Shown here: positions 8,113 to 17,295 of the stretch, one piece after another
How the letters are laid out: the number at the start of each line of letters is the position of its first letter
How positions within the stretch are numbered: the stretch's first letter is position 1
Source of the DNA: G965261475 sp965261475 [NCBI: bacterium]
Lineage (GTDB): Bacteria > SAR324 > XYD2-FULL-50-16
NCBI GenBank assembly: GCA_965261475.1
Contig: OZ253454.1
Location: forward strand, 372,001 to 436,000
DNA length: 64,000 nucleotides
Direction: 5' to 3'
Program-made: the position numbers and the translations under genes
The notes under the pieces: generated by a model
Database searches by the model: none
What the model was told of the DNA's origin: nothing
What the model saw: the letters and a program-made list of their open reading frames with translations, nothing else

Positions 8113-8726
8113 GAGGGTTATTTGTTAGTTTTGAGGGAGTTGATGGAGTAGGAAAAAGCAGTATTATGCAGGAGCTTGTCTTTTTTTTGCAGCAGTCTTA
8201 TAGGCTAAAACTTTTTTTAACCAAAGAGCCCACTGATAATAGAATTGGTAGTTATATTAAAAAAACTATATTTGATAGAGCTGATTTTGAAGAAACATAC
8301 CAATCTTATTTGTTTTTAGCAGATAGATTGCATCACTTGCAAGCAGAAATTAACCCTGCTATCCAAGAGGGTAAGTTGGTGCTGTGTGATAGGTACCATG
8401 ACTCTACTATTGCTTATCAAGGCACAACAAAAGAAAAAAGAGATTTTTTTTACAACATGTATAACTGGCAAATCCTACGAGTTCCAGATTTAACTATTTG
8501 GATAGATGCAAAAATAGATATTTTACAAAAACGTCTTGAGAGTAGAAAACAAAAAAATTCTTTTGACCAAGAATCTGCAGATTTTTTTTTACAAGTACAA
8601 CAAAATTACCGTTGGTTATTTACACAGGAATCAAAAAGGATTGTGCTTGTAGAGAATAATGCAGAAAAAAAGAAAGCTGTAGCAGCAGCAAAAGCAGCAA
8701 TTATAGATTTTATGGCTCTAAGCTAG
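8109..8726 (+). CDS. tmk: Thymidylate kinase
   Basis: The 205-residue protein matches Tmk in length. It has a P-loop FEGVDGVGKSS near the N-terminus, the TKEPTDNRIG segment, and the DRYHDSTIAYQG motif (about residues 95-106) that holds the DR(Y/F) catalytic pair. A lid region (KRLESRKQKNSFDQE) follows. It phosphorylates dTMP to dTDP for DNA synthesis. It overlaps kdsD by 4 bp and is followed by acyP 27 bp later, so these three genes are probably one transcript. Confidence 0.95.
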   Translation: MRGLFVSFEGVDGVGKSSIMQELVFFLQQSYRLKLFLTKEPTDNRIGSYIKKTIFDRADFEETYQSYLFLADRLHHLQAEINPAIQEGKLVLCDRYHDSTIAYQGTTKEKRDFFYNMYNWQILRVPDLTIWIDAKIDILQKRLESRKQKNSFDQESADFFLQVQQNYRWLFTQESKRIVLVENNAEKKKAVAAAKAAIIDFMALS

Positions 8727-8753
8727 GTTATAAAAATAAAAAAATTTGATATA

Positions 8754-9020
8754 GTGAAAGGATTGCATATTGTAGTGAAGGGTAGGGTACAAGGAGTTGG
8801 GTTTCGTTATCATACCAAAAATAGGGCGGATAATCTTGCGATTAGTGGCACTGTAGAAAATAAATACGACGGCACTGTAGAAATTTTTGCTTTTGGAGAA
8901 AAAAAAAATTTAGCAGTTTTTAGACAGTGGTGCCAGACAGGTCCAGCGCACTCTTATGTTAAATGTTTGAGCTCACAAGAAATCAACCATCAAAATTATA
9001 GGGATTTTAATATCTTATAA
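8754..9020 (+). CDS. acyP: Acylphosphatase
   Basis: The 88-residue protein starts at a GTG and contains the signature GRVQGVGFRYHTKNRADNL with the catalytic Arg, then GTVENKYDGTVEIFAFGE with the catalytic Asn. These are the complete acylphosphatase signatures. It hydrolyses carboxyl-phosphate bonds in small molecules. It is the last gene of the kdsD-tmk-acyP group. Confidence 0.93.
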   Translation: MKGLHIVVKGRVQGVGFRYHTKNRADNLAISGTVENKYDGTVEIFAFGEKKNLAVFRQWCQTGPAHSYVKCLSSQEINHQNYRDFNIL

Positions 9021-9044
9021 AGACATAAAATAAAATTTATTTTA

Positions 9045-9058
9045 CATTGTTGACAATG
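9045..9058. promoter_or_regulatory. palindrome CATTG-ttga-CAATG upstream of pstS
   Basis: A 5-4-5 inverted repeat embeds a TTGACA (9050-9055) that could be a -35 element. The 206-bp gap between acyP and pstS contains no convincing -10 or Pho box. A palindrome with the same half-sites and spacing is found upstream of purA (33350-33363). Confidence 0.35.
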
Positions 9059-9227
9059 CTTTTTATCTATGACATTAGGTAGAGTATTGTATGGCTAGCG
9101 AAGTAAGATAGCTAGCTGTGAGCCTAAGCATAGTCGAAAATTGTATAAGTACAGTTTATATTTATAGCAATGGCGTTAACGCAAAATATGCTAGCAAGCT
9201 AATTTTAAAAATTTATCATCAAAAATT

Positions 9228-10187
9228 ATGAGTAAAATAAAATATATTTTATTTGTTTTATTCTCAGCTCCTACTTTTTTAATAGCAGCAGTAGATGAAA
9301 AAATAGCAAGTTATCAAAAACAATCTGGCGTTAGTGGTGTATTAAATTCTGTCGGCTCTGATACTTTAAATAATTTAATGGCTTTATGGACAGAAGGTTT
9401 TCGGAAGTTTTATTCCAGTGTTCAAACGCAAGTAGAGGGTAAAGGCTCCAGCACAGCGCCACCTGCTCTCACAGAGGGCACAGCTCAATTAGGTCCTATG
9501 TCTCGTGCTATGAAACGAAGTGAAATAGAGAAATTTGAAAAAAAATATGGGTTTGCTCCTACTCGTTTTATTGTCGCTCTAGATGCTATAGTGGTTATAG
9601 TGAATCAAGATAACCCTATCAAAGAGCTCAGCTTGCCCCAAGTAGATGCTATTTTTTCTAGCACTCTCAAAGGAGGATCTTTGCAAACTATTACAAAATG
9701 GGGAGATTTAGGTTTAGCGGGAGTGTGGAAAAATCGCTATATTAGTCTTTACGGTAGAAACTCTGCTTCTGGTACCTATGGGTATTTTAAAAAGGTAGCT
9801 CTTTTTAAAGGTGATTATAATAAAACAGTGAAAGAACAACCGGGCTCTGCTTCTGTCGTACAAAGCATTGGTGTAGATAAATATGCCATTGGTTACTCGG
9901 GAATTGGCTTTTTAACTAGTTATGTCAAAGTAGTAAATATTGCTAAAAAAGAAGGCGGTCAATATTATTCTCCTTTGGAGTACAACAATATACTAAAAGG
10001 TAAGTATGCTTTAGCTAGGGGTTTAAATATTTATGTACTACGTGACCCCGTGCGAGGCATAGATCCGCTGGTCAAAGAATTTTTAAGGTATGTATTTTCT
10101 AAAGAAGGTCAAGAAGTTACCATCAAAGATGGATATTTACCGTTGAGCTACGAGTTGACACAAAAGTATAGTAAGCTATTGCAGTAA
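9228..10187 (+). CDS. pstS: Periplasmic phosphate-binding protein PstS
   Basis: The 319-residue protein has a cleavable-looking signal peptide (KIKYILFVLFSAPTFLIAA) without a lipobox Cys, so it should be a soluble periplasmic protein. The mature part has the PstS pattern: VLNSVGSDTLNNLM, the phosphate-binding stretch QLGPMSRAMK, and YGRNSASGTYGYFK (the SG-T loop). It captures phosphate for the PstCAB transporter encoded immediately downstream. A 180-bp spacer without a visible terminator separates it from pstC. Confidence 0.95.
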   Translation: MSKIKYILFVLFSAPTFLIAAVDEKIASYQKQSGVSGVLNSVGSDTLNNLMALWTEGFRKFYSSVQTQVEGKGSSTAPPALTEGTAQLGPMSRAMKRSEIEKFEKKYGFAPTRFIVALDAIVVIVNQDNPIKELSLPQVDAIFSSTLKGGSLQTITKWGDLGLAGVWKNRYISLYGRNSASGTYGYFKKVALFKGDYNKTVKEQPGSASVVQSIGVDKYAIGYSGIGFLTSYVKVVNIAKKEGGQYYSPLEYNNILKGKYALARGLNIYVLRDPVRGIDPLVKEFLRYVFSKEGQEVTIKDGYLPLSYELTQKYSKLLQ

Positions 10188-10425
10188 CTATGGGATTGTA
10201 GGTGCGTTGGAGTAAAAACGAGTTTAGCTAAAAAATATTTAGTTAATAGTAATATATACAGGTAAAACTTGAGTGGGATTAGATACCGATAAGGAGTTCT
10301 AGTTGCCTCAAAATAACGACTTGCTAAAATTTGAATAGGAAAAATTGAGATTATTAGCAAGGGTTTAATTGTTGGACGATTGTTTTTGCAGCAATATCAT
10401 AGCTGTAATGATTTTTTATTTAAAA

Positions 10426-12603
10426 ATGCTGAGTAATAAATCACAAAATAGAAAGGTCTATCTGTTAGATACATTGTTTCGCCGTACTATTGTACTAGCT
10501 GGAATAGGTACTATTTTGTGTGTTTTAGCTATTTTGTGGAGTATTCTCAAAGTAATATTTCCGCTTTTTTACGAGAATAAATTAGTAAATACTCCTTTTA
10601 CCTTACCTCATAAAGCGCCTTTGCTTTATTTAATTCCAGATAACCACCTAGAAACCTTAGTTGGTATTAGTCAAACCGGAGAGTTATTTTTGCAAGATCT
10701 CGCATCACAAAAAATTGTAGTACAAACCCAACTTCCTTTTTCAAAAATTACTTATTTTGATAATACTCTTCCTGAGTATTTTTTTATTCATACCGCTAAA
10801 AATACTTCTTTTTGGAATATCAAAAGCGAAAAATTTTTTTCTCACACAGGACAAAAGCAATTTCGCTTAAAAAAGGAATTGTTAGTAGAGTTTCCTAAGG
10901 TTATAACTCCTCATAAAATACTCTACGATACGGTAAGGCAGCTCAAAGTAAAAAATTTTTTAAGAGTAAGCGTTTTAGCAAATAAAACAATACTTCTCTC
11001 TACAGCAGGTGTTGAAATTGATTTTTTAGGACAAGAGCAAAGCTCGACAGAAAATTTGCGATTACAATCAAAATTATCAGGTAAAATAGTTGCTGTATTT
11101 TTAGCAAGAGATGGTAAGAATCTTTATCTTGCAAATAATCTAGGAGAGATCGAAAATTTTGTTCTGAATGATTTAGCAGAGATTACTGCTAGTATTTTTG
11201 CTATAGAAAATACTACCAAAAAAATAACTACTTTGAATAGTATTTTTGGAGATACTAGTTTGCTGGTAGGCTTTAGCGATGGCTCTATAGAAACTTTTTC
11301 TTATACTAGACAAAAACTTATCAAAAACAATGAGATACAATCTGGTAATGGTAGCATTTTGGCTCTTGTTCCATCGCTCAGAAATAAATCTTTCTTTAGC
11401 ATCAGCCAGCAAGGAAGTACTTTTTGGTATTTAACAAATACCAATAAAATTTTGAGTAGTCAGTGGCTCGAGCAACCAGAAAAATTATTTTTTAACGCCA
11501 ACGGCAGTGCTGTAGTGAGCCTCAACAAAGGCAATGTGGAGGTATGGCAAATTAAAGCACAACATTCAGATTTTAGCCTAGCGAGTATTTTTAAAAAAAC
11601 CCAATACGAAGGCTATACTAGCAAAGAATATATTTGGCAATCCTCTTCTAGTAGCGATGATTTTGAGCCAAAGTATAGCTTTATACCTCTGATTATTGGC
11701 AGTATCAAGGGTACGCTCTACGCTATGATTTTTGCCTTACCTTTGGCGATTTTTGGAGCTATCTATATCAATCAATTTGCCAAGCCTTGGCTACGGAATA
11801 TTGTCAAACCTAGCATAGAAATTATGGCTGCAATTCCTTCTGTAGTTATTGGTTTTTTAGCAGCTTTGTGGTTAGCACCTCTAGTTAGAGAACATTTGTT
11901 TAGCATTTTATTTTATCTAATTGCATATCCTTTCTTTTTTCTATTTTTATTTTTTCTATTCCATAAACCTTTCAAAAAAATTACTCAGAAGTATTGCGAA
12001 GCAGGGACAGAATTTTTATCTGTGATACCTTCTTTGATTATCTGTTTTTTATTTACTATCTGGGCTTCTACGCTACTACAAGAGTCCTTTTTTGGTGGAG
12101 ATTTTATTTTTTGGCTAGCTGATAATTTTGATATAGCCTATGAGCAAAGAAACGCAATTATTATTTCGTTTGCTTTAGGTTTTGCTGTAATTCCCATTAT
12201 TTTTACTATGACAGATGAAGCTTTGAGTAGTTTTCCTAGAAATTTAACTGTGGCATCTTTTGCTCTAGGGGCGAACCATTGGCAAACTCTAGCTAGGGTG
12301 ATTATACCCACCACAGCTAGCGGTATTTTTGCAGGTTTTATTATTGGCTTTGGAAGGGCTATTGGAGAAACTATGATTGTTTTGATGGCAACTGGTAACT
12401 CTCCAATAACTAGTTGGAGTTTATTTAACGGTATGAGAACTATTGCTGCTAATATCGCGGTAGAAATTCCAGAAGCTCCATTAGATGACACGCTTTATCG
12501 ACTGCTATTTTTATCTGCTGTGTTGCTATTTTTGTTAACTTTTACATTAAATTTAGTTGCGGAGTTGATTAGAAATCGTTTACGAAAAAAATACAGATTT
12601 TAA
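10426..12603 (+). CDS. pstC: Phosphate ABC transporter permease PstC (long form)
   Basis: The protein is about 725 residues from the ATG at 10426. In-frame starts also exist at 10408 (ATG) and 10369 (TTG), and none has a clear ribosome site. It has an N-terminal membrane segment (TIVLAGIGTILCVLAILWSIL). A periplasmic region of about 370 residues follows, with beta-propeller-like blades (repeated LLVGFSDGSIETF-type strands). The binding-protein-dependent transport permease domain comes next, with the coupling EAA-like loop ASFALGANHWQTLARVIIP. Most PstC proteins are about 300 residues; the long form is known from Pseudomonas and Vibrio relatives. It pairs with PstA to form the membrane channel. 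Confidence 0.9.
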   Translation: MLSNKSQNRKVYLLDTLFRRTIVLAGIGTILCVLAILWSILKVIFPLFYENKLVNTPFTLPHKAPLLYLIPDNHLETLVGISQTGELFLQDLASQKIVVQTQLPFSKITYFDNTLPEYFFIHTAKNTSFWNIKSEKFFSHTGQKQFRLKKELLVEFPKVITPHKILYDTVRQLKVKNFLRVSVLANKTILLSTAGVEIDFLGQEQSSTENLRLQSKLSGKIVAVFLARDGKNLYLANNLGEIENFVLNDLAEITASIFAIENTTKKITTLNSIFGDTSLLVGFSDGSIETFSYTRQKLIKNNEIQSGNGSILALVPSLRNKSFFSISQQGSTFWYLTNTNKILSSQWLEQPEKLFFNANGSAVVSLNKGNVEVWQIKAQHSDFSLASIFKKTQYEGYTSKEYIWQSSSSSDDFEPKYSFIPLIIGSIKGTLYAMIFALPLAIFGAIYINQFAKPWLRNIVKPSIEIMAAIPSVVIGFLAALWLAPLVREHLFSILFYLIAYPFFFLFLFFLFHKPFKKITQKYCEAGTEFLSVIPSLIICFLFTIWASTLLQESFFGGDFIFWLADNFDIAYEQRNAIIISFALGFAVIPIIFTMTDEALSSFPRNLTVASFALGANHWQTLARVIIPTTASGIFAGFIIGFGRAIGETMIVLMATGNSPITSWSLFNGMRTIAANIAVEIPEAPLDDTLYRLLFLSAVLLFLLTFTLNLVAELIRNRLRKKYRF

Positions 12604-12610
12604 AGCATTA

Positions 12611-14179
12611 ATGATTCAATTAAACAATAAATCTAAAGAATTGCTTTGTATTTGGACTACAGCTGTGTGTTTTAGTGTGGTTTTGTTGATTGTAGTTAGT
12701 TTAATTTTTATCATTGTTATCAATAGTGTAGGTCATTTTTGGACTCCTACTTTGCAGTTAGTAGAGCTCAAAAATGGTGAGAAGATTTTGGGTGTCATAC
12801 AAAAAGAAACAGATAGCTTGCAAGGGGTTAGCAAAGTTCAGCTCAAAGTCGGAAATAGAGATTTTTACAAGTTTGATTTTCGTTGGATTAACAAAGCAGA
12901 TATTCTACAAGTTTCTGCTCCAGAGCAAGTTTTTATTTTAGAAAGGGCAGAATACGGAGATTTTTACGGTAATTTTTTTCAAAATAATTTAGCAGAACAA
13001 CAAATTAAGCAAGATTTTATTTTGGTGCAATCTTTGTTGGTTAAGAAAAAAAAAATAGCTAAAACTATTGATAAGTTAAATTATTCAATTAGAAAAAAAG
13101 AGCTACAAATTCTTAAGAAAGAATTTAATAAGCTCAAAGAATCCTCTGCTATTTTAGATTTAAAAAAAGAAAAACATAATTTAGAAGAAAAATTTAAAAA
13201 AATAAGAATAACTCAAGATGATTTGTTAAGGCAGTTGCAAGAGTTTCGTGTTGTCTTGCAAGAAATAGGAGGTCAGCAAAAAGAATTATTGATTGAAAAT
13301 ATTGTACGTTATTACGCCCCTAACAAAATGAATCTACTAGCTAAAATGTTTCTTTATATTGAGAAATTTTGGGAATTTGTATCTAGTGAGCCACGAGAAG
13401 CTAATACAGAAGGTGGTATTTTGCCTATTATTTTTGGCACGGTAATGCTGGTGATGATTATGAGTATTTTTTGCTACCCTTTTGGTCTAGCAGCTGCTAT
13501 TTATTTGAGTGAATATGCTAGTAATAATTGGATTACTTATAGCGTTCGTATTGCTGTCAATAACCTTGCTGGTGTGCCATCTATTGTTTATGGTATCTTT
13601 GGGTTAAGTTTTTTTATATATGGAGTAGGTGGTTTTTTTGATAAAATTTTTTATCCAGAAAGATTGCCTACGCCTACTTTTGGTACTGGAGGTATTTTGT
13701 GGGCAAGTTTGACGCTTGCAGTACTTACGCTGCCTGTAGTCATTGTAGCCACAGAAGAAGCTCTAAACACTGTTCCTAAAAGCTTAAAAGAAGGATCACT
13801 AGCTTTGGGCTCTACTCCTACGCAAACTCTATGGCGGGTTTCACTCCCTATTGCTTTACCCGGAATTATTACAGGGTTTATTTTAGCGATTGCTAGAGCA
13901 GCTGGTGAAGTAGCTCCGCTCTTGATTACAGGAGTGGTAAAATTAGCACCTGCACTTCCTATAGATGGTAATTTTCCTTATCTTCATCTTGATAGAAAAT
14001 TTATGCATTTGGGTTTTCATATTTTTGATATTGCGTTTCAATCACCTAATGTTGAAGTATCTAGATCTATTGTTTTTGTTTCTACTTTTATCTTGCTAGC
14101 AATTGTTATTTTGCTTTGTAGTTTTGCTATGGTACTAAGAGAGAAAATGCGTAAAAAATATAAACACCAACAAATATAA
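12611..14179 (+). CDS. pstA: Phosphate ABC transporter permease PstA (long form)
   Basis: The 522-residue protein has an N-terminal membrane helix (VCFSVVLLIVVSLIFIIVINSVG). A lysine-rich, probably coiled-coil extracytoplasmic insertion follows at about residues 130-220 (KKKIAKTIDKLNYSIRKKE). The permease core comes after (GTVMLVMIMSIFCYPFGLAAAIYLSEY, NNLAGVPSIVYGIFGL) with the coupling loop GSLALGSTPTQTLWRVSLPIALPG. The extra domain makes it nearly twice the usual PstA length and matches the long PstC next door. It starts 7 bp after pstC. Confidence 0.93.
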   Translation: MIQLNNKSKELLCIWTTAVCFSVVLLIVVSLIFIIVINSVGHFWTPTLQLVELKNGEKILGVIQKETDSLQGVSKVQLKVGNRDFYKFDFRWINKADILQVSAPEQVFILERAEYGDFYGNFFQNNLAEQQIKQDFILVQSLLVKKKKIAKTIDKLNYSIRKKELQILKKEFNKLKESSAILDLKKEKHNLEEKFKKIRITQDDLLRQLQEFRVVLQEIGGQQKELLIENIVRYYAPNKMNLLAKMFLYIEKFWEFVSSEPREANTEGGILPIIFGTVMLVMIMSIFCYPFGLAAAIYLSEYASNNWITYSVRIAVNNLAGVPSIVYGIFGLSFFIYGVGGFFDKIFYPERLPTPTFGTGGILWASLTLAVLTLPVVIVATEEALNTVPKSLKEGSLALGSTPTQTLWRVSLPIALPGIITGFILAIARAAGEVAPLLITGVVKLAPALPIDGNFPYLHLDRKFMHLGFHIFDIAFQSPNVEVSRSIVFVSTFILLAIVILLCSFAMVLREKMRKKYKHQQI

Positions 14180-14182
14180 ATT

Positions 14183-14941
14183 ATGAAAGAACCAGTATTG
14201 TCTGTCAAAAACCTTAATTTTTATTATGGAGACAACCAAGTTCTCTATGATTTAAATTTTGCAATACTCCCTAAACAAGTTACTGCTTTTATAGGTCCTT
14301 CTGGGTGTGGTAAATCTACTTTTTTGCGATGTATTAACCGCATGAATGATCTAATTGACGATACAAAAGTGGAGGGTCAAATTATTTATAGAAAAAAAAA
14401 TATTTGTGATAAAACACTAGATGTCATTGAGCTTCGCAAAAAAATTGGCATGGTTTTTCAAAAATCTAATCCTTTTCCTAAATCTATCTTTGAGAATGTG
14501 GTTTATGGTTTACGAATTTCTGGCATCAAAGATAAGTCAATACTACACGAAATAGCACAAACTAGTTTGCAAGGAGCTGGGCTCTGGAGTGAGGTTAAGG
14601 ATAGGTTACAAGATTCTGCAATGGGACTTTCTGGAGGACAGATGCAAAGATTATGTATTGCTCGCACTATAGCTATTGAACCCGAAGTTATTTTAATGGA
14701 TGAGCCTTGCTCTGCTTTGGACCCTAGATCTTCTGCGAAGATCGAAGAATTAATTTATTACCTAAAAAAGAAGTACACAATTATTATTGTAACTCACAAT
14801 ATGCAGCAAGCATCTCGTGTTTCTAAAAAAACTGCTTTTTTTTATGAGGGAAAGCTGGTAGAGTTTGGAAGTACAATGAAGATATTTACAAAACCTAAAA
14901 ACAAACAAACAGAAAATTATATTACCGGGAGGTTTGGATAG
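14183..14941 (+). CDS. pstB: Phosphate ABC transporter ATPase PstB
   Basis: The 252-residue ABC ATPase has a Walker A (GPSGCGKST), a Q-loop ([13 protein letters not shown], the PstB-specific NPFP), the ABC signature [10 protein letters not shown], a Walker B ([13 protein letters not shown]) and a switch His ([10 protein letters not shown]). It powers phosphate import through PstCA. It begins 3 bp after pstA, and phoU begins 1 bp after its stop. Confidence 0.97.
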   Translation: MKEPVLSVKNLNFYYGDNQVLYDLNFAILPKQVTAFIGPSGCGKSTFLRCINRMNDLIDDTKVEGQIIYRKKNICDKTLDVIELRKKIGMVFQKSNPFPKSIFENVVYGLRISGIKDKSILHEIAQTSLQGAGLWSEVKDRLQDSAMGLSGGQMQRLCIARTIAIEPEVILMDEPCSALDPRSSAKIEELIYYLKKKYTIIIVTHNMQQASRVSKKTAFFYEGKLVEFGSTMKIFTKPKNKQTENYITGRFG

Positions 14942-14942
14942 C

Positions 14943-15614
14943 ATGACAGACAGAATCACTACTTATTTTGAGAAAGAGTTATCAAAGCTCTGGGGCGTTT
15001 TTCAAGGCTATACTAGGCTAGTGCAATTAAATTTTCGTAACAGTATTCAAAGTTTGGAAACAGTTGACGAAGAGTTTGTACGTGAGATTATTAACAAAGA
15101 TCTAAAAATAGATGCTCAAGAAAAAGAAATAGAAGAATCTTGCTTGCAAATTCTTGCTCTTTACCAGCCAGTAGCTAAAGATTTACGATATATTATTGCT
15201 ATTTTAAAAATTAATGATGAATTAGAAAGAATTGCAGATTTGGGTTGTAATATAGCTACTAGATCTTTAAATTTAACAGCAAATAAACCGTTAGAGCTAC
15301 TAAAGAATTTACCTCCAATGGTAGAAGTAATGGAAGAGATGCTGATAAAAAGCGTGGATGCTGTTTTTAGTAAAGATATAGACCTTGCCAAAGAAGTTAT
15401 TGCTTTGGACGATAAGATAGATAAGATGCATAAGGAAAATTATAAAAAAGCAGAAATTCTTTATAACCAGGGAGACTACCCTATGCAGGATATTTTTAGT
15501 TTAATATCTGTTTCTCGTTTTATCGAAAGAGCTGCAGACCACACTGAAAATATTGCTGAGAATGTAATTTATTTTCTCACGGGTAATATTTATCGTTACA
15601 AAACTTTTCATTAG
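14943..15614 (+). CDS. phoU: Phosphate signalling/accessory protein PhoU
   Basis: The protein is about 223 residues from the ATG at 14943, chosen over an in-frame TTG at 14934 that would overlap pstB. It has the PhoU repeat of three-helix bundles. Each contains the metal-binding E/D-x-x-x-D signatures (INDELERIADLGCNIA around residue 95 and ISRFIERAADHTENIAEN-type near 205). PhoU links Pst to the PhoR sensor kinase and limits phosphate uptake. No phoB/phoR genes are in the window. Confidence 0.95.
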   Translation: MTDRITTYFEKELSKLWGVFQGYTRLVQLNFRNSIQSLETVDEEFVREIINKDLKIDAQEKEIEESCLQILALYQPVAKDLRYIIAILKINDELERIADLGCNIATRSLNLTANKPLELLKNLPPMVEVMEEMLIKSVDAVFSKDIDLAKEVIALDDKIDKMHKENYKKAEILYNQGDYPMQDIFSLISVSRFIERAADHTENIAENVIYFLTGNIYRYKTFH

Positions 15615-15630
15615 GAAAGTATAGAGTATT

Positions 15631-15651
15631 AAAACTATAGTAGTTTTGTTT
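15631..15651 (+). terminator. weak possible terminator after phoU
   Basis: AAAACTA (15631-15637) and TAGTTTT (15641-15647) form an AT-only stem followed by a short T-rich stretch. It is the only hairpin between phoU and the rpsP promoter, but it would be unstable. Confidence 0.3.
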
Positions 15652-15675
15652 TGTGTTAATTTTTTAAAAAGCTAC

Positions 15676-15704
15676 TTGACAAGTTTTTTTTTATGATATC
15701 TAAT
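15676..15704 (+). promoter_or_regulatory. sigma70 promoter of the rpsP-rimM-trmD-rplS operon
   Basis: TTGACA (15676-15681), a 17-bp spacer and TCTAAT (15699-15704) predict a start about 20 nt before the rpsP ATG. Confidence 0.7.
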
Positions 15705-15730
15705 TATAACATTTATTTATATAAATTTTT

Positions 15731-15979
15731 ATGACGGTAATGATTCGTCTTTCTCGTGGTGGTAGAAAGAAACATCCTTTTTATACTGTAGTTGCTGTAG
15801 ATAAGAGGGTAAAAAGAGATGGAAGATTTTTAGATAAGATTGGGACTTACAACCCTTTAACCAAGGATTTGCATATTAAGAAGGAGCTACTAGAAAAGTG
15901 GCTAGGTTTTGGAGCGCAATTATCTAGTAGAGTTGCTAGTTTATTAAAAAGGGAAGAAAAAGACATAACTAAAACTTAG
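15731..15979 (+). CDS. rpsP: 30S ribosomal protein S16
   Basis: The 82-residue protein shows the S16 pattern MIRLSRGGRKKHPFYTVVAVDKR with GRFLDKIGTYNPLT. Two in-frame ATGs (15731 and 15740) are possible; the first is given. It heads the conserved rpsP-rimM-trmD-rplS operon. Confidence 0.95.
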   Translation: MTVMIRLSRGGRKKHPFYTVVAVDKRVKRDGRFLDKIGTYNPLTKDLHIKKELLEKWLGFGAQLSSRVASLLKREEKDITKT

Positions 15980-16070
15980 GTTATGGACTCGATTTAATTC
16001 CAAGTCTCAAAAATACTTAAAAAAATGTTATTGACGCTTTAGTGCGAGGTATGATCAAAGTTTTTTTTTG

Positions 16071-16619
16071 ATGGAGCTAGTTACTATAGGTAAGGTGATT
16101 AAACCTAGGGGCGTGCGAGGAGAGATTAAAGTCTACCCTTATACAGAGGGCTATTGCATGGAGCATTATTGCTCCCTACCATCTTTGTTGCTAGGAATAA
16201 ACGAGCAAGAGCTCCAAGAATATATGCTTGTTCAAGCAAGAGTTTTTCAAAAATATTTTTTGTTTATTTTTGATGGAGTTAGTAGTTTTGAGGGTGCGTT
16301 TGCTCTAAGGCATAATTTTGTTTTTGTCTCTAGTAAGCAAAGAGCTGAGGTATCGAAAGACGAGGTTTTGGTCACAGACCTTGTAGGTAGTGAAGTTTTT
16401 CAAAAGGACGGAAAAAAACTAGGTGTAGTTATAGATTTTTTTCACAACGGAGCTAATGGTGTTTGCGAAGTTCAAATGCTAGAGAGTGATTTTGTGGAGA
16501 ATAAAAATACTACTAGTAAAAAAAATAGTTTTTTATTCCCTACTACTAAGGAAGTTTTGGTAGAAGTGTGCAAAGCGGAAAAAAAATTGATTATTGTTCC
16601 GCTAGAAGGTATGTTGTAA
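16071..16619 (+). CDS. rimM: 16S rRNA processing protein RimM
   Basis: The 182-residue protein starts at ATG 16071 with MELVTIGKVIKPRGVRGEIKVYPYTE, the diagnostic RimM N-terminus (G-x-(V/I)-x-(K/R)-x-x-G-(V/L)-(R/K)-G). A C-terminal PRC-barrel-like part follows (VTDLVGSEVFQKDGKKLGVVIDFFHNGANGVCEV). It binds S19 and assists 30S head maturation. The order rpsP-rimM-trmD-rplS is conserved across proteobacteria. A 91-bp gap separates it from rpsP. Confidence 0.93.
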   Translation: MELVTIGKVIKPRGVRGEIKVYPYTEGYCMEHYCSLPSLLLGINEQELQEYMLVQARVFQKYFLFIFDGVSSFEGAFALRHNFVFVSSKQRAEVSKDEVLVTDLVGSEVFQKDGKKLGVVIDFFHNGANGVCEVQMLESDFVENKNTTSKKNSFLFPTTKEVLVEVCKAEKKLIIVPLEGML

Positions 16620-16631
16620 GTTTATTAGGCG

Positions 16632-17273
16632 ATGATATTTCATGTTTTAGGTCTGTTTCCGGAGCTTTTTGATTCTTTTAAAAAGTGCAGTTTGTTTGGT
16701 AAGGCTCTAAGAGATAAAAGAATATTATTGTATTTGCATAATTTAAGGGATTTTGGTATAGGTAAGCATCAGAGAGTAGATGATAAGCCTTATGGAGTTA
16801 GTGAAGGAATGTTATTAAAACCAGAGCCCATTTATTATGGTTTGGAGTATATAGAAAAAAACTACCACAATAGTTATAAGATTTTACTAGATCCTAAAGG
16901 CGGGCTTTTTACGGATAAAAGGGCTGTGGGTCTTGCTAAAAAAAAAGCTATTACTTTTGTTTGTGGTAGGTACCAAGGTTTTGATGCGAGAGTCTCTTAT
17001 TTTGTAGATGAGAAGATTAGTATAGGAGATTATGTTCTTTTTGGAGGAGAGCTAGCAGCTATGGTTTTGATGGAAGCGATTTCTAGGAAAATTGATGGTG
17101 TTGTAGGTAACTCTAACTCCTTAGAAGCAGAGTCTCATCAAAAGGGTTTTTTGGAAGCTGATAAATATACGAGACCGAAGAGTTTTTTTGGATGGGAAGT
17201 CCCAGAGGTTTTAAGAGGTGGGCATCACGCAAAAATTGAGAAGTGGGGCAAAGAAAGTAGAAAAAAGAAATGA
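16632..17273 (+). CDS. trmD: tRNA (guanine-N1)-methyltransferase TrmD
   Basis: The 213-residue protein is somewhat shorter than the usual 240-255. It has the TrmD N-terminus (FHVLGLFPELFDSF), the trefoil-knot AdoMet site (FVCGRYQGFDARV, then ISIGDYVLFGGELAAMVLMEAI) and the C-terminal PEVLRGGHHAKIEKW. The usually glycine-rich D-D-x-P-Y-G-G-G-x-G-M segment reads DDKPYGVSEGM here, an unusual substitution. It makes m1G37 in tRNAs and prevents frameshifting. Confidence 0.95.
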   Translation: MIFHVLGLFPELFDSFKKCSLFGKALRDKRILLYLHNLRDFGIGKHQRVDDKPYGVSEGMLLKPEPIYYGLEYIEKNYHNSYKILLDPKGGLFTDKRAVGLAKKKAITFVCGRYQGFDARVSYFVDEKISIGDYVLFGGELAAMVLMEAISRKIDGVVGNSNSLEAESHQKGFLEADKYTRPKSFFGWEVPEVLRGGHHAKIEKWGKESRKKK

Positions 17274-17295
17274 TTATTTAAGCACTTAATTAAGT

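Noticed and set aside
9021-9227. tRNA or small RNA gene between acyP and pstS
   Set aside because: No cloverleaf or terminator hairpin could be made out; only the short palindrome is supported.
12138-12491. 117-codon minus-strand frame inside pstC
   Set aside because: Antisense shadow of the conserved permease domain; no start context and no known motif.
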